DNA of 64,000 nt. Origin: Tabrizicola piscis. GTDB lineage: Bacteria; Pseudomonadota; Alphaproteobacteria; Rhodobacterales; Rhodobacteraceae. The number at the start of each line of letters is the position of its first letter. Within the stretch, counting starts at the first letter, position 1. This document shows positions 60,855-64,000 of this stretch, piece by piece. The notes under the pieces were generated by a model, which saw only the letters and a program-made list of their open reading frames with translations, was not told the DNA's origin and ran no database searches. The stretch is from contig NZ_CP034328.1 of NCBI RefSeq assembly GCF_003940805.1, positions 2,790,001-2,854,000 of the forward strand. Reading direction: 5' to 3'. The position numbers were made by a program, and so were the translations under genes.

Positions 60855-61358
60855 TTAGGCGCGGCCGTAAGCCTCGGCAATGGCGACTTTCATCGCCTCG
60901 GCCGGAGTCTCGTTGCCCCAGGCGACCATCTGGAACGCCGGGTAGAACCGCTCCGAGGCCATGACGGCAGAGGCGATAAGCTTGTCGATCTGTTCTGGTG
61001 CCACCATCTGACCGCCAGCAAGGAGAAGGCCATAGCGCCAGACCATCAGCTTCTGTTCGGCCCACCAGGTGAAAGCGCCGGTCCAGACCATGTCATTGCA
61101 GCGGTTCAGCACGTCATAGAGGCCGCTGACCTTGTCCTCTGGCGGTTCCATCTCGAACGTGCAGATCAGGCGCAGGGTTTCGTCCTGCGGGCTCCAGGCG
61201 AGGGTGAGCGAGTAGGTGCGCCACTGACCTTCGACCGCCATGGCGATCTGGTCTTCGGTCACGCGGTCAAATTCCCAGGCGTGGTGTTCGGCCAGCGTTT
61301 CGACGATGTCGATCGGGTGCAGATCGTCCATCGTTGCGTAGTCTTCGGAAAGCGACAT
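60855..61358 (-). CDS. YbjN domain-containing protein
   Basis: 167-aa cytosolic protein of the YbjN family (possibly chaperone-like, fold related to type III secretion chaperones; role unclear). Pattern: EDQIAMAVEGQWRTYSLTLA, LICTFEMEPPEDK, LYDVLNRCNDMVWTGAFTWW. 28 bp ahead of proC on the same strand, so it heads the proC operon. Confidence 0.88.
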   Translation of the reverse strand: MSLSEDYATMDDLHPIDIVETLAEHHAWEFDRVTEDQIAMAVEGQWRTYSLTLAWSPQDETLRLICTFEMEPPEDKVSGLYDVLNRCNDMVWTGAFTWWAEQKLMVWRYGLLLAGGQMVAPEQIDKLIASAVMASERFYPAFQMVAWGNETPAEAMKVAIAEAYGRA

Positions 61359-61602
61359 TGCCCGGCCTCACTATGAAGCTTCAAGCGGGGCGAGACCCAC
61401 AAGAAGCTGGGTGTCTGGCAAGGGTCTGCGTTTGCCTGACGTGACCCTTACTAGATATGGTGTGGCCAAAGCGGAAGCCTGTAAAGCGATTTCTGCATGA
61501 ATTAGCTGTGGACAACCGGTTTTCTGTCCAAGGAGAGTCAAAAGAGTCAAAGGCTTGGCAGTCGGTGCCCAAGGGCGGGCGGGTCAGGGCAACTGCGGGT
61601 AG

Positions 61603-61634
61603 AAAAAAGCCCCTGTGCGGGGACGCACAGGGGC
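61603..61634 (-). terminator. Strong rho-independent terminator, no obvious gene in front
   Basis: Perfect 11-bp stem GCCCCTGTGCG/CGCACAGGGGC with loop of 4, followed on the minus strand by TTTTTT. It is about 254 bp beyond the trpS stop, so it ends either a long trpS 3' region or a separate short minus-strand RNA. Confidence 0.85.
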
Positions 61635-61837
61635 ATGTCGGCAAGCCCTTGGCCGCTCAGGGGACAGGTTGGCCGGGGCCGGAGCGATGGGGACAGATCG
61701 CATTTCCGAACAGCTATGGGTATAGGGCGCGCCGGAATCGGGAATGTGACAGCGGGCCTGGCGGGCGAAGTTTCCTGTGGATGGAATGCGTGGTGCGGTT
61801 TGGGGACTTGGTCCTTGGCCGATGCCCCCCACCCTCT

Positions 61838-61860
61838 CCCTCCCCCACAAGGGGGGAGGG
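61838..61860. repeat. GC palindrome near the trpS 3' end
   Basis: CCCTCCCCC (61838-61846) / GGGGGAGGG (61852-61860) with a loop of 5. This CCCTCCCCC-xx-GGGGGAGGG form is widespread in alphaproteobacterial intergenic DNA. No T run follows on the minus strand. Confidence 0.6.
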
Positions 61861-61887
61861 AAGCGCCCGGTTTTGGGGTGTTTGGCC

Positions 61888-62943
61888 TTACATCGAGCGG
61901 GAGCGGATCATTCCGACGACGTCCTTGGTGCGGTCAACGATCGGGCGGGCGATGGCTTCGGCGCGGTCTGCGCCGCGGCCTAGGATGCGGTCAATCTCGG
62001 CCGGGTCGGCCATCAGGCGGTTCATCTCGGTCGTGATCGGCGACAGCTTGGCCACGGCGAGATCGGCCAGCGCGGGTTTGAACGTTCCGAACTGTGCACC
62101 GGCATAGTCGCGGATCACCTGATCGACCGTGTGGCCGGACAGCGCCGCGTAGATGTTCACCAGATTGCGCGCCTCGGGGCGGTCTTTCAGACCTTCGACG
62201 GTTTCCGGCAAAGGCTCCGGATCGGTCTTGGCCTTGCGGATCTTGGCGGCGATGATGTCGGCGCTGTCAGTCAGGTTGATGCGGCTTTGGTCTGAAGGGT
62301 CGGATTTCGACATCTTCTTGGTGCCGTCCCGCAAGCTCATCACCCGGGTCGCGGCCCCTTCGATCAGGGGTTCGACGACGGGGAAGTAATCCCCGCCGTA
62401 GTCATTGTTGAACTTGATCGCGATGTCGCGCGTCAGTTCCAGATGCTGCTTCTGGTCTTCGCCCACCGGAACCATCGTGGCGTGATAGGCCATGATGTCA
62501 GCCGCCATCAGCGACGGATAGGCGTAAAGGCCCAGCGACGCGGCCTCGGCGTTCTTGCCGGCGGTCTTGTCCTTGAACTGGGTCATCCGGTTCATCCAGC
62601 CCAGCCGGGCGACGCAGTTGAAGATCCAGGCCAGTTCCGCATGGGCCGAAACCTGCGACTGGTTGAACAGGATCGACCGCGCGGGGTCGATCCCGGCGGC
62701 GATGAAGGCGGCCGCACCCTCACGCGTCTGCTGGCGCAGCTTTTCGGGGTCCTGCCAGACGGTGATCGCGTGCAGATCGACAAGGCAGTAGATCGTTTCG
62801 ATCCCCTCATCCTGCTTTTCGACAAAGCGTTTCAGCGCGCCAAGGTAGTTGCCCAGCGTCAGCCCGCCCGAGGGCTGGATGCCCGAGAAGATGCGGGGTT
62901 TGTAGGCTTTTGGCGCCTCGGTGGCCGGGGATGCGGAAGACAT
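61888..62943 (-). CDS. trpS: Tryptophanyl-tRNA synthetase
   Basis: 351 aa, class I. The HIGH-like motif appears as [14 protein letters not shown] and the KMSKS loop as [30 protein letters not shown] is typical of bacterial TrpRS. ATG 62943; upstream open frame to 63087 is outside family sequence. Lies between murJ and the ybjN-proC group, all on the minus strand. Confidence 0.96.
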   Translation of the reverse strand: MSSASPATEAPKAYKPRIFSGIQPSGGLTLGNYLGALKRFVEKQDEGIETIYCLVDLHAITVWQDPEKLRQQTREGAAAFIAAGIDPARSILFNQSQVSAHAELAWIFNCVARLGWMNRMTQFKDKTAGKNAEAASLGLYAYPSLMAADIMAYHATMVPVGEDQKQHLELTRDIAIKFNNDYGGDYFPVVEPLIEGAATRVMSLRDGTKKMSKSDPSDQSRINLTDSADIIAAKIRKAKTDPEPLPETVEGLKDRPEARNLVNIYAALSGHTVDQVIRDYAGAQFGTFKPALADLAVAKLSPITTEMNRLMADPAEIDRILGRGADRAEAIARPIVDRTKDVVGMIRSRSM

Positions 62944-63062
62944 GAAAGGCTCCGGTCTGGAATTCACTGACGAACCCGCGTAATCGAAGGGGGCAAGGGC
63001 GTCAATTGCCGGGAGCCGACATCGGGCCCGGATACGGACCCGGACGCGGGATGAGGGACAAG

Positions 63063-63752
63063 ATGCAGCCAGATCTGAATGCGGCACCGATCAATCCGTT
63101 GCCGATGATTGTTTGGGTGCTGGCCCTGCCCATCGTCGCGATGGAGGTGGTGTTGGCCCTGGCCGAAGCGGGGCTGGTGGGCGGCGCGGGTGGCATCGGC
63201 TGGAGGCTGCAGGCGGTGGAGCGGTTCGGGATGTTCCCGGAACTGCTGCGGCGGCAGGTGGAGACGGGGGGGCACCCCTATGAAGACCTCGTGCGGCTGG
63301 TGGCCTATCCCTTGGTCCATGGCAGCTTTACCCATGCGCTGTTCGCGGTCGTGATCCTGCTCGCCTTGGGCAAGATGGTGGGCGAGATCTTCCGTTGGTG
63401 GGGCGTGGTGGTGGTCTTCCTTGGCCCGGCCATTGCCGGTGGGCTGGTCTACGGCCTCGTGATCCCGGACCTGCGCGCGCCATTGATCGGGGCCTATCCG
63501 GCGGTCTACGGGCTGATCGGGGCGTTCACCTTCCTGCTCTGGACCAACCTCGCGCGGAGGGGGGCGAACAAGTACCGGGCGTTCAGCCTGATCGGGGCGC
63601 TGCTGTTCTTCCAGCTGGTGTTTGGCGTCCTGTTTGGCGGGACATGGGACTGGGTGGCCGACGTGACAGGCTTTGTCGCCGGGTTCCTGTTGTCCTTTGT
63701 CGTCAGCCCGGGCGGTTGGGCCCGGGTTGTGGACATGATCCGTCAGCGCTGA
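63063..63752 (+). CDS. Rhomboid-fold membrane protein lacking catalytic residues (pseudo-rhomboid)
   Basis: 229 aa, six or seven helices. Start ATG 63063 (GGGA before it); ATG 63051 or TTG 63006 possible. Rhomboid landmarks are recognisable but inactive: the GxSG serine loop reads [13 protein letters not shown] (Tyr145, Pro146), the helix-6 HxxGxxxG reads DVTGFVAG (Asp200), and of HxxxxHxxxN only the His pair remains ([10 protein letters not shown]). So it should not cleave peptides; an iRhom-like binding role is possible. Convergent with murJ, overlapping 10 bp. Confidence 0.85.
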   Translation: MQPDLNAAPINPLPMIVWVLALPIVAMEVVLALAEAGLVGGAGGIGWRLQAVERFGMFPELLRRQVETGGHPYEDLVRLVAYPLVHGSFTHALFAVVILLALGKMVGEIFRWWGVVVVFLGPAIAGGLVYGLVIPDLRAPLIGAYPAVYGLIGAFTFLLWTNLARRGANKYRAFSLIGALLFFQLVFGVLFGGTWDWVADVTGFVAGFLLSFVVSPGGWARVVDMIRQR

Positions 63753-64000
63753 CGCCGCAGCGCGCTGCGCAGCTCGACCCAGCTCATGCCGCCGATGGCC
63801 ATCACGGTGCCAAAGTAGACGGCCATCGCCGTAAGGATCATGCCCAGAAGCACCACGGCCCGTATCCCCCGGCTGTTCAGCGGCCCGGCAAGCAGATGGG
63901 ACAGCCCCCAAAGGACCAGCCCCATCAAAAGGGCAGCGATGATGATCCGTGGCAGGCGATAGCGGAACCGGTCATCAAACCGCGCGGCATCGCCCATCGC
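63743..64000 (-). CDS. murJ: MurJ lipid II flippase, C-terminal end (partial)
   Basis: Only the last ~86 residues are in the window; the frame is open at the right edge. Two hydrophobic helices (IIIAALLMGLVLWGLSHLLA, AVVLLGMILTAMAVYFGTVM) and the ending [14 protein letters not shown] match the C-terminus of alphaproteobacterial MurJ/MviN, and murJ next to trpS is a known order in the group. Overlaps the rhomboid stop by 10 bp. Confidence 0.75.
   Translation of the reverse strand, partial: AMGDAARFDDRFRYRLPRIIIAALLMGLVLWGLSHLLAGPLNSRGIRAVVLLGMILTAMAVYFGTVMAIGGMSWVELRSALRRQR

Larger units (their letters stand above)
61359..61887. other. Largest non-coding stretch of the window
   Basis: 529 bp between ybjN and trpS, both on the minus strand. 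It holds an AGAGTCAAA direct repeat (61535-61552), a GGACA/TGTCC stem (61510-61530), a strong minus-strand terminator (61603-61634) and a GC palindrome (61838-61860). No frame has convincing coding character. The 200 bp between terminator and trpS is the best place for an unannotated small RNA. Confidence 0.6.

Noticed and set aside
61507..61515. TGTGGACAA, like a DnaA box
   Set aside because: Single weak match without an AT-rich unwinding region, further boxes or origin-type neighbours.

Overview
The window is 64 kb of GC-rich chromosome from an alphaproteobacterium, most likely order Rhodobacterales (Rhodobacter/Tabrizicola/Gemmobacter-like). This rests on gene content and style: DUF2794, TIGR02186 and class-3 asparaginase proteins, a NifU-tsaB-rimI run, an Irr-like iron box, frequent ATGA/TAATG overlaps and short intergenic elements of the 'GGGATATTT' type. 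It is tightly packed core plus metabolic DNA. I see no prophage, IS, integrase, CRISPR array, rRNA or tRNA.

Layout. 1-8.4 kb: antiporter, rlmN, IalB-like protein, asparaginase, DUF2794, an NlpC/P60 peptidase coupled to an M17 aminopeptidase, a helical hypothetical and a beta carbonic anhydrase. 8.5-14.3 kb: DUF4139 protein, two MFS transporters, asd and a hypothetical whose start codon lies in the loop of a hairpin behind asd. 14.5-28.4 kb: a galactoside/glucoside catabolic island. A nine-gene minus-strand run encodes an ABC importer (binding protein and two permeases), GH36 alpha-galactosidase, an SDR sugar dehydrogenase, DgoK, DgoA, an SMP-30 lactonase and GH42 beta-galactosidase. It is faced by an IclR regulator plus the ABC ATPase, with a GH13 alpha-glucosidase at the far end. 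Together they import galactosides, release galactose and feed the De Ley-Doudoroff route, except that galactonate dehydratase is absent here.

28.7-48.2 kb: housekeeping genes. These are trxB/lrp, pgeF-midA-lgt, ubiK-like, TIGR02186-TauE, a BMP-type nucleoside ABC importer followed by purine nucleoside phosphorylase, rimI/tsaB/NifU behind an Irr-like box, dgkA-eptA, usp, and a coupled thioesterase-thioesterase-MATE operon. 48.3-58.6 kb: a fatty-acid/acyl-CoA block with two related MerR regulators, acyl-CoA dehydrogenase, GST, thiolase and FadB. A compact cassette of two NTF2-like genes, a cupin, a 26-codon micro-ORF and a double cupin sits between thiolase and fadB. 58.7-64 kb: D-2-hydroxyacid dehydrogenase, csaA, proC, ybjN, trpS, a rhomboid-fold protein lacking its catalytic residues, and the 3' end of murJ.

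Most noteworthy: the cupin/NTF2 cassette; two 74-bp co-linear dispersed elements ending in a CtrA-like box; a two-block palindromic repeat found both between genes and inside a reading frame; a sugar dehydrogenase whose YxxxK lysine is asparagine; the pseudo-rhomboid; and a strong orphan terminator that implies an unannotated small transcript. All calls come from reading sequence and recalled family knowledge; no database search was run.
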